Assembly: GCF_000179615.1 (NCBI RefSeq)
Contig: NZ_AEDD01000013.1
Span: 1-64,000 of the forward strand
Origin: Paenibacillus curdlanolyticus YK9
GTDB lineage: Bacteria; Bacillota; Bacilli; Paenibacillales; Paenibacillaceae
DNA: 64,000 nucleotides
Reading direction: 5' to 3'
In this document: positions 35,382 to 43,130 of the stretch, in pieces
Layout: each line of letters opens with the position of its first letter
How positions within the stretch are numbered: the first letter of the stretch is position 1
The notes under the pieces: generated by a model
The model's input: the letters and a program-made list of their open reading frames with translations, nothing else
Database searches by the model: none
Told to the model about the DNA's origin: nothing
Made by a program: the position numbers and the translations under genes

Positions 35382-35410
35382 TTGAACTATCGTTCCAAAA
35401 TAGCTATACT
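35382..35410 (+). promoter_or_regulatory. tetR promoter overlapping a palindromic operator
   Basis: A -35 TTGAAC (35382-35387) and -10 TATACT (35405-35410) are 17 bases apart. The near-palindrome TTGAACTATCGTTCCAA (35382-35398) covers the -35 and much of the spacer. The same sequence with two changes occurs at 36056-36072 upstream of the SDR gene, which points to one regulator acting on both. Confidence 0.7.
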
Positions 35411-35432
35411 ACTGTCAAGGAGGCTGGAGGCA

Positions 35433-36014
35433 ATGGTTCGTACCAAAGAATTTGAACCTTCCGCCGCTTTGGAGAAAGCGCTTCGGCTGTTCTGGCGCAA
35501 AGGCTATGAACGGACGTCGATTAACGATCTCGTGTTGGAAATGGGAATAAACCGAGGCAGCATCTATGACACTTTCGGAGATAAGCATTCCTTGTACCTC
35601 CAATGCCTTGCACGTTATTCGGATACTTACATCTCGCAGACGCTTGGCGTGCTTGCCCGCCAATTGCCAGTTATTGCGACGCTGGAACGCTTATTCTCCA
35701 ACGTAGCGGAGCTCGTTCACGAAGATGGATGCAATTGGGGATGCTTCATGACGAATACCTCAACCGAGCTAGCCCTGCATGACGCGAAGGTCGCCGATCT
35801 GGTGACCCAAAATTTCGAACGGCTAGAGCAAGCCTTCGCCCAATTTATCGAACAAGGGATTCATTCCGGCGAGCTTCGATCAGACCTTGACCCGCAAGCG
35901 CTGGGCCGATACTTTACGAACGCTTTCTCAGGCCTTGCTACACTTGCCAAAACAAACCTGCCTGCCCCCTTCTTCAAGGATGTTGTGCAAAGCACGTTAT
36001 CCATTCTGAAATAG
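35433..36014 (+). CDS. TetR-family transcriptional repressor
   Basis: A 193-residue regulator starting MVRTKEFEPSAALEKALRLF; this start has AAGGAGG upstream (35418-35424). The N-terminal HTH reads GYERTSINDLVLEMGINRGS, then YDTFGDKHSLYLQCL, as in the TetR/AcrR branch near YxaF and NemR. The ligand domain contains a GCNWGCFMTNTSTEL-like segment with two cysteines, also known from this branch, which may sense electrophiles or quinones. The promoter carries a palindromic site shared with the downstream SDR gene, so autoregulation and repression of the SDR are inferred. Confidence 0.9.
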   Translation: MVRTKEFEPSAALEKALRLFWRKGYERTSINDLVLEMGINRGSIYDTFGDKHSLYLQCLARYSDTYISQTLGVLARQLPVIATLERLFSNVAELVHEDGCNWGCFMTNTSTELALHDAKVADLVTQNFERLEQAFAQFIEQGIHSGELRSDLDPQALGRYFTNAFSGLATLAKTNLPAPFFKDVVQSTLSILK

Positions 36015-36018
36015 ATGG

Positions 36019-36036
36019 CCTGTCTGACGAGACAGG
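36019..36036 (+). other. Hairpin between tetR and the SDR gene
   Basis: Perfect stem CCTGTCT (36019-36025) with AGACAGG (36030-36036), five bases past the tetR stop, followed by TCCCTATTTTA. It could be a weak terminator of tetR. Confidence 0.45.
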
Positions 36037-36055
36037 TCCCTATTTTACGATATAT

Positions 36056-36072
36056 TTGAACGATCATTCCAA
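36056..36072 (+). promoter_or_regulatory. Second candidate TetR operator, upstream of the SDR gene
   Basis: TTGAACGATCATTCCAA matches the site at 35382-35398 at 15 of 17 positions and is a near-palindrome centred on GATC. It lies 75 bases before the SDR start. Confidence 0.65.
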
Positions 36073-36082
36073 TAAGGAGGTG

Positions 36083-36160
36083 ATGAGATCGATCAAGAAG
36101 CATTGCCGCTATTTTGTCCCATATAAACTGAAAGGAAGGGATAACCATGTCAAACGATAA
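36083..36160 (+). CDS. Possible short leader peptide upstream of the SDR gene
   Basis: A 25-codon frame starting ATGAGATCG with the strong Shine-Dalgarno AAGGAGG (36074-36080), only two bases from the ATG, which is too close to be ideal. The peptide would be MRSIKKHCRYFVPYKLKGRD and five more residues. Its stop lies 12 bases inside the SDR gene, so it could couple translation. It may equally be a stray ribosome site. Confidence 0.25.
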   Translation: MRSIKKHCRYFVPYKLKGRDNHVKR

Positions 36161-36995
36161 ACCAAAAACAGCTGTAATTACGGCATCCTACTCTGGGCTA
36201 GGCACGGAGTTATGCAAACTGCTTGCCCAGGATGGCTATCATCTCGTGCTCATGAATAGGGATAGACTTCGAACGGAGCTGCAATTGCATGACTTGCGCC
36301 AATCATTTCCGGGACTTGCAGCTGTACCGATCATTGCCGATCTGTCTAATCATGATGCGGTTCGCGAGGCAGCAATGAAGATTGCTGAACAACATCCTCA
36401 TATTGACAGACTGTTTCACAATGCAGGCATCCTCCAGAACCGTTTGGCCTTCTCCCCGCAAGGAAACGAAATCCATTTTGAAGTCAACACCGTCGCTCCC
36501 GTTCTGCTGACACATCTGCTCAAACCTCAGCTCGCTGCATCAGGAGGCGCAATTGTAACCGTAGTCGGATCAAGCGCGATGAGAATGGCACGCCAGCTCC
36601 ATCCGGGCAAGCTGCGGAAGCCAACGACATTTAAAAAATTCACACCTTACGCCCAAAGCAAGCTCGCCGCGGCAGCTGCATTCATCGCATTATCCGAACC
36701 GTTCGCCCGAGACCATATTCTGCTGTGCATCGTCGATCCCGGACCGAATAAAACAGCAATGTCAGAAAGCAGCGGACTGCCTGGCTGGTTTAAGCTATTT
36801 CGTCCTTTCTTCTCCTCCCCTGCTGTCGGAGCCAAACGAATTTATGAGGCCGCGCATGACGCTGCGTTCGACGGTCAAACAGGCATTTATATCGAAAAAG
36901 GCAAAGTCGCTCGGCCTCCCCACATTGCCCTGAACGGCAAGCTCCAAAACGAGCTTCTGCTGCAATTGCGGGAAATCGCCCATATTTCAGCATAA
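36147..36995 (+). CDS. Short-chain dehydrogenase/reductase
   Basis: A 282-residue Rossmann-fold oxidoreductase. The cofactor loop is TASYSGLGTEL (a variant TGxxxGxG), followed by NRDRLRTEL, which suggests NADP. The structural motif is FHNAG, the catalytic Ser lies in TVVGSSAM, and Tyr/Lys in YAQSK. GGAAGG precedes the ATG. It resembles protochlorophyllide-reductase-like and retinol-dehydrogenase-like SDRs. The substrate is unknown; control by the neighbouring TetR protein suggests a response to a small toxic or signalling molecule. Confidence 0.88.
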   Translation: MSNDKPKTAVITASYSGLGTELCKLLAQDGYHLVLMNRDRLRTELQLHDLRQSFPGLAAVPIIADLSNHDAVREAAMKIAEQHPHIDRLFHNAGILQNRLAFSPQGNEIHFEVNTVAPVLLTHLLKPQLAASGGAIVTVVGSSAMRMARQLHPGKLRKPTTFKKFTPYAQSKLAAAAAFIALSEPFARDHILLCIVDPGPNKTAMSESSGLPGWFKLFRPFFSSPAVGAKRIYEAAHDAAFDGQTGIYIEKGKVARPPHIALNGKLQNELLLQLREIAHISA

Positions 36996-37007
36996 GGCAC
37001 TCGAAAG

Positions 37008-37037
37008 CAGGCTGCCGATAGACGTTCGGCAGCCTGC
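37008..37037. terminator. Strong hairpin between convergent SDR and MFS genes
   Basis: Perfect 12-base stem GCAGGCTGCCGA (37008-37019) with TCGGCAGCCTGC (37026-37037). It serves the 3' ends of two convergent genes, but no T-tract follows on either strand, so termination may be weak or depend on Rho-like activity. Confidence 0.6.
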
Positions 37038-37060
37038 GATACGACGAATGGATAGGGATT

Positions 37061-38533
37061 CTACTGCTCCACAGCCTTTGCAGCAACTACCGCTTGCTTT
37101 TGGCGGCGAGCTACTGAAGCCAGCAGGGCAAAAGCGACCACAGCGGCGAAGAAGCAAGCGATAGCAGCTAGGAGAAACGTGTCGTACATGCCGTCCGTAA
37201 ACAAGCTGGCTACGCGACTATCCTTAAATCCCGTCGCCATCGTGGCAGTTGAATGACGCAGCCGCTCCGACACGAAGGTTCCTGATAGCGCGACGCCGAG
37301 TACAGCGCTGACTTGGCGGGACGTATTCGATACGCCGGATGCCGTGCCTGCCCATTGCAGCGGGACAGACGACATGAGCGCAACCGTAGCCGAGGAACCA
37401 GCAAACGAGATGCCCACGCCAATGCCCGCCAGCGCCCCTACATATTGGACATAAGGCGTATCAGGCGCGATCATCATAAGCCAGAACAAGCAAGCCCCCA
37501 TGATCACCAGCCCGGCAGGGATCATAACGATTGGTCTTACGCGACTCGCAAGCGAGCTGCCAATGACGGATGCGAGCATGATGCTGACATTCAAGGATAA
37601 GAACCGAACGCCAGCCTCCATCGGCGATAGCCCATTCACATTTTGAAAATAAAGCGTCATTAGAAAGACGACCGCGAAGAAGCCGAAGAAACCAAGGAAA
37701 TTAACGAGACAAGCGACAGCGAAAGCAGGAATTCGGAACAATTGCAGCGGCAGCAGCGGCTCCTTAACCCGCGATTCCCATAGCAAGAAGAGGACAAGCA
37801 GCAGGCCGGACGTGAGGAAGCAGCCGACTATCGCGTAGGAGCCCCATCCGAAGGAATGGCCTTGAATAAGCGCATAGGCCAGCGTGCCGATCGTCGCAAT
37901 AAACAGCAGCTGCCCGGGAGCATCCAGCTTTCGTTTCGCGTTTCGGACCGTTTCCCTGTTTGCCAGCAGCATGACGATGACGACGACAGCGCCGATCGGA
38001 ACGTTGATCCAGAAAACGCTCTCCCACTCAAAGGCTTCCACCAGCCACCCTCCAGCCAATGGCCCGACAGCCAGCGCAAGCCCGCCAAGACCGGCCCAAA
38101 TGCCAATCGCTCTGGCTCTGGCAGATGCATCCTCGTACATATGGCGAATGAATGCCAGCGAGGATGGAATGAGCAGCGCTCCGAACGTTCCTTGGAGAAA
38201 TCTGCTGACAATTAACCACTCGATCGTCTCGGATAACCCGCAACAAATGGAGAAAACCGTAAAACCGATCATGCCGATCGTAAACACTCGCTTATGGCCG
38301 ACGATGTCGCCGATCGTCCCAGCTGAAAGCAGCAGGCAGGCGAACGCAATCGCATACCCGTCTACGACCCATTGCAAGCCCTCCATGCCGATTCCGAACG
38401 ACCGCTGCAGCTCCGGAAGCGCAACGTTGACGATCGTCGAATCCAAATACACAACAAACACGCCGAGGCATAATAGGGCAAAAAACCACCCGTTATTCCG
38501 TTTCCCTTTGGGAACTGATTCTATTGTATTCAC
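37061..38533 (-). CDS. MFS multidrug transporter (DHA2/EmrB-QacA type)
   Basis: A 490-residue, 14-helix drug:H+ antiporter-type protein. Motif C-like GLGGLALAVGPLAGGWLVE in helix 5, motif A GTIGDIVGHKRVF and the helix-1 motif VVYLDSTIVNVALPEL are clear. The proposed start is GTG at 38533 (VNTIESVPKGKR) with GGCGGAGTG before it; an upstream in-frame ATG at 38602 lies within the promoter region. It is divergent from a LysR gene that probably controls it. Exported compound unknown. Confidence 0.88.
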   Translation of the reverse strand: MNTIESVPKGKRNNGWFFALLCLGVFVVYLDSTIVNVALPELQRSFGIGMEGLQWVVDGYAIAFACLLLSAGTIGDIVGHKRVFTIGMIGFTVFSICCGLSETIEWLIVSRFLQGTFGALLIPSSLAFIRHMYEDASARARAIGIWAGLGGLALAVGPLAGGWLVEAFEWESVFWINVPIGAVVVIVMLLANRETVRNAKRKLDAPGQLLFIATIGTLAYALIQGHSFGWGSYAIVGCFLTSGLLLVLFLLWESRVKEPLLPLQLFRIPAFAVACLVNFLGFFGFFAVVFLMTLYFQNVNGLSPMEAGVRFLSLNVSIMLASVIGSSLASRVRPIVMIPAGLVIMGACLFWLMMIAPDTPYVQYVGALAGIGVGISFAGSSATVALMSSVPLQWAGTASGVSNTSRQVSAVLGVALSGTFVSERLRHSTATMATGFKDSRVASLFTDGMYDTFLLAAIACFFAAVVAFALLASVARRQKQAVVAAKAVEQ

Positions 38534-38595
38534 TCCACTCCGCCCTCTCTGTTCGCTAACTGATCGGATATCCGTTCCGCATCCCAATTGTATAA

Positions 38596-38655
38596 TTGAC
38601 AATACATAACGTCTAATTTATTGTTTTCATATATATCATGAATAAGGTTTATGAT
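38596..38655. promoter_or_regulatory. Divergent lysR/MFS control region with a LysR-type box
   Basis: ATCATGAA (38635-38642) and TTTATGAT (38648-38655) form a 21-base interrupted palindrome, which fits the T-N11-A type site of LysR regulators. A possible lysR promoter is TTGACA (38596-38601) with TATTGT (38619-38624), 17 bases apart. The box then lies just downstream of that promoter, where it could give autorepression. Confidence 0.5.
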
Positions 38656-38684
38656 TTAAACGTGCGAGAAGAGAGGGAAGCGGC

Positions 38685-39575
38685 ATGGAGATCAACCAAC
38701 TGGAATATTTTTTGACCGTGGCAAACCTGCAGCATGTCACCCGAGCGGCCGAATCGTTATCGATTACCCAACCGGCGTTAAGCCATTCGCTCGCGAAGCT
38801 GGAGGAGGAATTAGGGGTTCCGTTGTTCGAACGAACCGGACGAACGGTTCAGTTGAACCGTTACGGCCGCCTCTTCGCCTCACGGGTTACGGACGCGCTT
38901 CGGGAGATTCGCGTTGCCAAGGAAGAATTAGCGGAATTGACCGCACCCGAATCGGGTATCGTATCGCTCGCCTTCGGCACTATTCTGGGTACGCAATTTG
39001 TCCCTGAGCTCATCCAAAAGTTTCATGTCATCTATCCGAACATCCGCTTCGAATTGTATCAGGGTTCGTGCTCCCACACGCTGCAAGCATTAGAAAACGG
39101 TCAGTGCGATCTCTCGATCACATCGCCTCGCAGCGGGAAGCCCGGCATTGCATGGGAGACGCTAGTCACGGCAGACTTATACGTTGTCGTTCCCGCTTCG
39201 CATCGTTACGCCCAGCTGGAATCAATCACGCTGGAGCAATTGGCCGATGAGCCATTCATTGAAGTGAATAAAACGTGCGGGCTTCGAGCAACGATCGACT
39301 CTGTGTTCCAGCTGCACAGCTTCCAGCCGAAGGTCGCGTACACGACGGAGGATTTGCACACGGTTGCCGGGTTCGTCGCAGCTGGTCTAGGCGTATCCCT
39401 CCTGCCCCAATCCCGCGGGCTGCGGCTTGAAGGGACGCACTGGCTTAAAGTAAATAACCCTGGCTGCGTGTGCGAGGTCGGGATCGAATGGAAAGAGAAG
39501 CGCTACCTCTCCCCCTCTGCTCGGCTGTTCCGAGCGTTTGCGCAGGAGCACTATCGGCAGCGGGTTGAGATGTAG
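38685..39575 (+). CDS. LysR-family transcriptional regulator
   Basis: A 296-residue regulator. The N-terminal HTH reads LEYFLTVANLQHVTRAAESL followed by SITQPALSHSLAKLEEELG, and the effector domain has GIVSLAFGTILGTQFVPELI and GVSLLPQSRG. GAGAGGG lies before the ATG. This subtype is common next to MFS exporters in Paenibacillus and Bacillus (YybE-like). It is transcribed away from the MFS gene with about 150 bases between their starts. Confidence 0.93.
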   Translation: MEINQLEYFLTVANLQHVTRAAESLSITQPALSHSLAKLEEELGVPLFERTGRTVQLNRYGRLFASRVTDALREIRVAKEELAELTAPESGIVSLAFGTILGTQFVPELIQKFHVIYPNIRFELYQGSCSHTLQALENGQCDLSITSPRSGKPGIAWETLVTADLYVVVPASHRYAQLESITLEQLADEPFIEVNKTCGLRATIDSVFQLHSFQPKVAYTTEDLHTVAGFVAAGLGVSLLPQSRGLRLEGTHWLKVNNPGCVCEVGIEWKEKRYLSPSARLFRAFAQEHYRQRVEM

Positions 39576-39614
39576 GAAAGGGGAGGAGAGCGGGTTGTCC
39601 ATTCGCTTGTATAA

Positions 39615-39649
39615 CAAACAAACGGCACAGGACTTTTTCCCATGCCGTT
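39615..39649 (-). terminator. Probable terminator of the GH3-ABC operon
   Basis: Stem AACGGCA (39621-39627) with TGCCGTT (39643-39649), extended by further pairs, then TTGTTTGTTAT on the minus strand; it begins about 50 bases past the GH3 stop. Confidence 0.6.
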
Positions 39650-39697
39650 CCCGATTCCATTAATGACATTGCTCAATCGCGCAGTCTTTTCGCCTCA

Positions 39698-41245
39698 TTA
39701 ACCATTAATCTCCACTAGCAGCTCGGACAAAGCCTCTAGCGTCGAATCTGCTGTGGAGCAGGCAAGCACGCGGGTCGCTTCGACCGGCAGCAGCGGTTCG
39801 TCGTAAGGGTTGCGCATCACCAGTGTGACTAGCGGCTTAACAGCCGCGGCAGCCTGCGCCAGCTCGATCTGCCCTTCGTGCAGATGCGCATTCACCGTGC
39901 ACAGCAGCACCGCGTCGCATGCCGCAGCCTGCGCCAGCGCTTCCGCAATCTCGGAGGCGCTCGGATTGATAGGCACCAGAATCCGCATAACGCTTAATCC
40001 GCGTGCCGATAGCCTCTCCGTCAAGCCAATCTCATTCTCTCCGGAAATATCAGCCTTCGTGAACGCCTCCTGTTTCGTCTGGATCAAGGCGTATGTCCGC
40101 GTCCGGTCTAGCGGCAATAGTCCCCTTGGATCGGCGGCTACCCGGATCGTGCTCCGGGCGAGCTCAAGCGCTCGCGCCGCCCATTGCTCGCGGGGTACCG
40201 GTCTAGCCTCCCGCCGATATACCTCCATTGTCTCGTGCATGCGGTCGATTCGCGCCACGGAAGCGTCTATTTGGGCCATCGGGATATCGCCCCGTTCTAC
40301 GGCGGCGACGATCCCGGCGACGACTTCGTCTTGGAACTCCCGCGTATGGCACATGAGAATCATATCGTTGCCCGCCATTACGGCCAGCTCGCCGATCCTT
40401 CTCGGCTCGAAATTGTCCATAATCGCTCCCATCTCGACGTCGTCCGTGCAAATGACGCCTTCGTAACAGAGGCGATTACGCAGCAGCTCGGTCACGAAGA
40501 AGGGACTCAGCGAAGACGGCAAGCCATTCGATTCCGGAATACGCGGGAATAGGATATGCGCCATCATAATGGCGTCAGTCCCAGCATTGATTGCCCGGAC
40601 GAACGGCACGATGGGACCTGCAAGCAGCTCCTCCAGCGTTAAATCGCAGGACGGCAGCACATAGTGCGAATCGCCTTCAACTTGGCCATGCCCTGGAAAG
40701 TGCTTCGCCGTTGCGGCGACGCCCACTTCGTGTAACCCCCGAATGAACGCTGCGCCGAAGCTCGCGACTTGCTCCGGCGACTCCCCGTACGCCCGAATGC
40801 CAACTACGGGATTCGCGATATTCGTGTTCACGTCCAATACCGGCGCCCAATTCATAGGAACCCCGAGCTCGATTAGCTGGCTGCCGATTAGCTTCCCCTG
40901 CAAGTATGCCGCTTCCGAATCGCCCGATAATCCCACTGCCCGGTTGCCAGGCAAGTACGGGTAAAACCTGCGAAAATTCGATAGGCTTCCGCCTTCCTCG
41001 TCGATCGAGATGTAGTACGGCTTCGGTAGCGCCAAATGCTCCGCTGCCGCGGCAACCCCTTTAATAAACTGTCGCGCCTGCGACTCCGATTCAATATTGT
41101 GGGGGAACATGCCAATCCCTCCGAAAGGCAGCCGCCGCAATCGTTCTCCGAATGACACTCCCGGCTCGTAGCCCGCGATGCCGACTACGCACATCCGCGC
41201 TGCCTTCTGTTCCAAACTTAGCTCTGTTGTCTGGGCGGATACCAT
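39698..41245 (-). CDS. nagZ: GH3 beta-N-acetylglucosaminidase (NagZ-like)
   Basis: Removes terminal beta-linked N-acetylglucosamine from chitin or peptidoglycan fragments. The 515-residue protein has no signal peptide, so it acts in the cytoplasm. The NagZ signature KHFPGHGQVEGDSHYVLP supplies the His acid/base of the Asp-His dyad, and the nucleophile Asp is in VICTDDVEMGAI. The substrate-site DEEGGSLSNFRRF is close to the usual form. A C-terminal ~150-residue domain follows the barrel. GTGAGGG precedes the ATG. It is last in the operon after the binding protein and two permeases, so imported amino-sugar disaccharides are the likely substrates. Confidence 0.88.
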   Translation of the reverse strand: MVSAQTTELSLEQKAARMCVVGIAGYEPGVSFGERLRRLPFGGIGMFPHNIESESQARQFIKGVAAAAEHLALPKPYYISIDEEGGSLSNFRRFYPYLPGNRAVGLSGDSEAAYLQGKLIGSQLIELGVPMNWAPVLDVNTNIANPVVGIRAYGESPEQVASFGAAFIRGLHEVGVAATAKHFPGHGQVEGDSHYVLPSCDLTLEELLAGPIVPFVRAINAGTDAIMMAHILFPRIPESNGLPSSLSPFFVTELLRNRLCYEGVICTDDVEMGAIMDNFEPRRIGELAVMAGNDMILMCHTREFQDEVVAGIVAAVERGDIPMAQIDASVARIDRMHETMEVYRREARPVPREQWAARALELARSTIRVAADPRGLLPLDRTRTYALIQTKQEAFTKADISGENEIGLTERLSARGLSVMRILVPINPSASEIAEALAQAAACDAVLLCTVNAHLHEGQIELAQAAAAVKPLVTLVMRNPYDEPLLPVEATRVLACSTADSTLEALSELLVEING

Positions 41246-41282
41246 GCGTAACCCTCACTTTCCTGCCGCTCACGCGGCCATT

Positions 41283-42125
41283 TTACTTGATCGCTCCCGC
41301 TATGATTCCCTCGGCGATACGCCGCTGGAAGAAAATATAGACGAAGACGACCGGTACCATCGAGATGAGAAGCCCAGCGAACAACGGTCCCCATTCGACG
41401 CGGTACTGCATTTCCGCCTGCATGATCGAGATGCCTACGGGAAGCGTGTATTTGCTCGGATCATTAACGAAAATCGTTCCCATCACGTACTCGTTCCAGT
41501 TATTGAGCGCATTCATGATCGCGATCGAAACGATACCCGAACGCGCCATAGGGATCATAATCTGGAACAACGTCCGAAAATACCCCGAACCGTCGACATA
41601 AGCCGCTTCCTCTAGTTCTTTGGGCAATGACCGGAAGAAACCGCCTAGCACGAACACCCCAAAAGGAAGCGACCAAGCTGTGTATACGATGATCAGGCCA
41701 GTCAGCTTGTTAATCAGCCCGAGATCGTCGAGAAGGAAGAATAACGGTACGAGACCGAGAATCATCGGAATCATCATCGCCGCCATATAGACGCCGTACA
41801 TGAGCCTTCTGCCTCGAAACTCGAAACGCGAGAACACATAGGCCGTAGTCGCGGATAGCAGAATCGCGAGGACGGAGCTGACTGTCGTGACATAAACCGA
41901 ATTAAGAAAATAATCGTTGAAATGATACGTCCGCCACACATAAGAGAAATGCTCCCAATGTAATGGCGATTTCGGGAGCGCCCACGGTCTTCCCGCGAGA
42001 AACTGGGAATTGTCCTTGAGCGTGCTAAGCAGCGTCCAAAGGAGTGGATAAAGAACGGCTAACGCCCATAGCACGAGGGCTAGTTGCGCAGCTGTTTTCG
42101 TGAATTTCGATGGTTGACTGAGCAT
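41283..42125 (-). CDS. ABC sugar transporter permease (MalG type), amino-sugar operon
   Basis: A 280-residue permease with six membrane helices. The first is LALVLWALAVLYPLLWTLL. The ATPase-contact loop reads EAAYVDGSGYFRTLFQIMIP. It ends in the usual QRRIAEGIIAGAIK. It is paired with the MalF-type permease 11 bases upstream. No ATPase gene is present, so a shared MsmX-like ATPase is likely. The cargo is inferred from the adjacent GH3 gene to be an N-acetylglucosamine-containing oligosaccharide. Confidence 0.9.
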   Translation of the reverse strand: MLSQPSKFTKTAAQLALVLWALAVLYPLLWTLLSTLKDNSQFLAGRPWALPKSPLHWEHFSYVWRTYHFNDYFLNSVYVTTVSSVLAILLSATTAYVFSRFEFRGRRLMYGVYMAAMMIPMILGLVPLFFLLDDLGLINKLTGLIIVYTAWSLPFGVFVLGGFFRSLPKELEEAAYVDGSGYFRTLFQIMIPMARSGIVSIAIMNALNNWNEYVMGTIFVNDPSKYTLPVGISIMQAEMQYRVEWGPLFAGLLISMVPVVFVYIFFQRRIAEGIIAGAIK

Positions 42126-42136
42126 TCGGCACCTCC

Positions 42137-43030
42137 TTAGGACAATTCGACCGGGTCGCGGCGGAGCAATAACTGCAGGACCAACGTCGTCAGCATCGAC
42201 AGTGCAAGTATGACAACGCCCAACGCTGCAGCAGCACCCATATGAAATTGCTTAAAGCCCATTTGGTACAAATACGAGCCGAGCACCTGCGTCGCGTTGT
42301 CCGGTCCGCCTTCGGTCATGAGCAGCACCATGACGAATGAACCGTTCAGCGTCGTCATGACGATGTGCAGAATACTCACTTTCACTTGCTCCCAGATAAG
42401 CGGCAGCGTGATACGCCGAAACTGAGTAGCTTGCGAGGCTCCATCGATTTCCGCCGCTTCGTAGAGCGAAGCCGGAATCCCGAGAATCGCCGCGACAAGC
42501 AGCAGGAAATAGAAGCCAACGCCTGCCCAGATCGATGGCCACAAAATCGACCAAAGAGCCGTGCCCGTATCACCAAGCCATGGCGTCTTCACCGGCGTAT
42601 CCGAAAACAACGAAAGGAACGCATTCAGAAACCCGATGGACGGGTTATACACGAATCTCCATAGTACGCCGATAACGACGATGGAGATAATGTTCGGGAT
42701 GAAAAAGACGAGCCGGTAGAACGCGGCTCCGCGAATACGAAGCCGCGTCACCGATATCGCGAACAAAGTCGCGAGCAGGACAATGCCGATCACTTTGCCA
42801 ACGACGAGAAAGTAATCGTTACCGATTGCTTTCCAGACGATCGGATCCTCGTATAATGCCTTGAAATTGTTCAATCCAATGAACGTCATATGCTCAGAGC
42901 TTCCGGACCAATCGAACAGCGAAATATACATGCCTCTTACGATCGGGTAGATGGTGAACAAGCAGAAGAACAAGAACGCAGGGACCAAACATACGAAAAT
43001 AAACAGCTTACGTTGCGCGTTATGGGTCAT
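42137..43030 (-). CDS. ABC sugar transporter permease (MalF type), amino-sugar operon
   Basis: A 297-residue permease. The first helix is LFIFVCLVPAFLFFCLFTIY, the ATPase-contact loop EAAEIDGASQATQFRRITLP, and the typical TEGGPDNATQVLGSYLY segment follows. Six helices are visible. It lies between the binding-protein gene and the MalG-type permease and should form the channel with the latter. Confidence 0.9.
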   Translation of the reverse strand: MTHNAQRKLFIFVCLVPAFLFFCLFTIYPIVRGMYISLFDWSGSSEHMTFIGLNNFKALYEDPIVWKAIGNDYFLVVGKVIGIVLLATLFAISVTRLRIRGAAFYRLVFFIPNIISIVVIGVLWRFVYNPSIGFLNAFLSLFSDTPVKTPWLGDTGTALWSILWPSIWAGVGFYFLLLVAAILGIPASLYEAAEIDGASQATQFRRITLPLIWEQVKVSILHIVMTTLNGSFVMVLLMTEGGPDNATQVLGSYLYQMGFKQFHMGAAAALGVVILALSMLTTLVLQLLLRRDPVELS

Positions 43031-43130
43031 CCATGTTCCTCCCGTGCCAGATGTCGATAATAACCGGGATAAGCCGGCCGGCCCGATGCTTGGCGTCCGC
43101 GGCCGACCGGCGATTCAAGGTGCGCCCGGC

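Noticed and set aside
37008-37037. Strong hairpin considered as a small RNA or attachment site
   Set aside because: It lies exactly between two convergent stops, has no promoter, and is best explained as a shared 3' hairpin.
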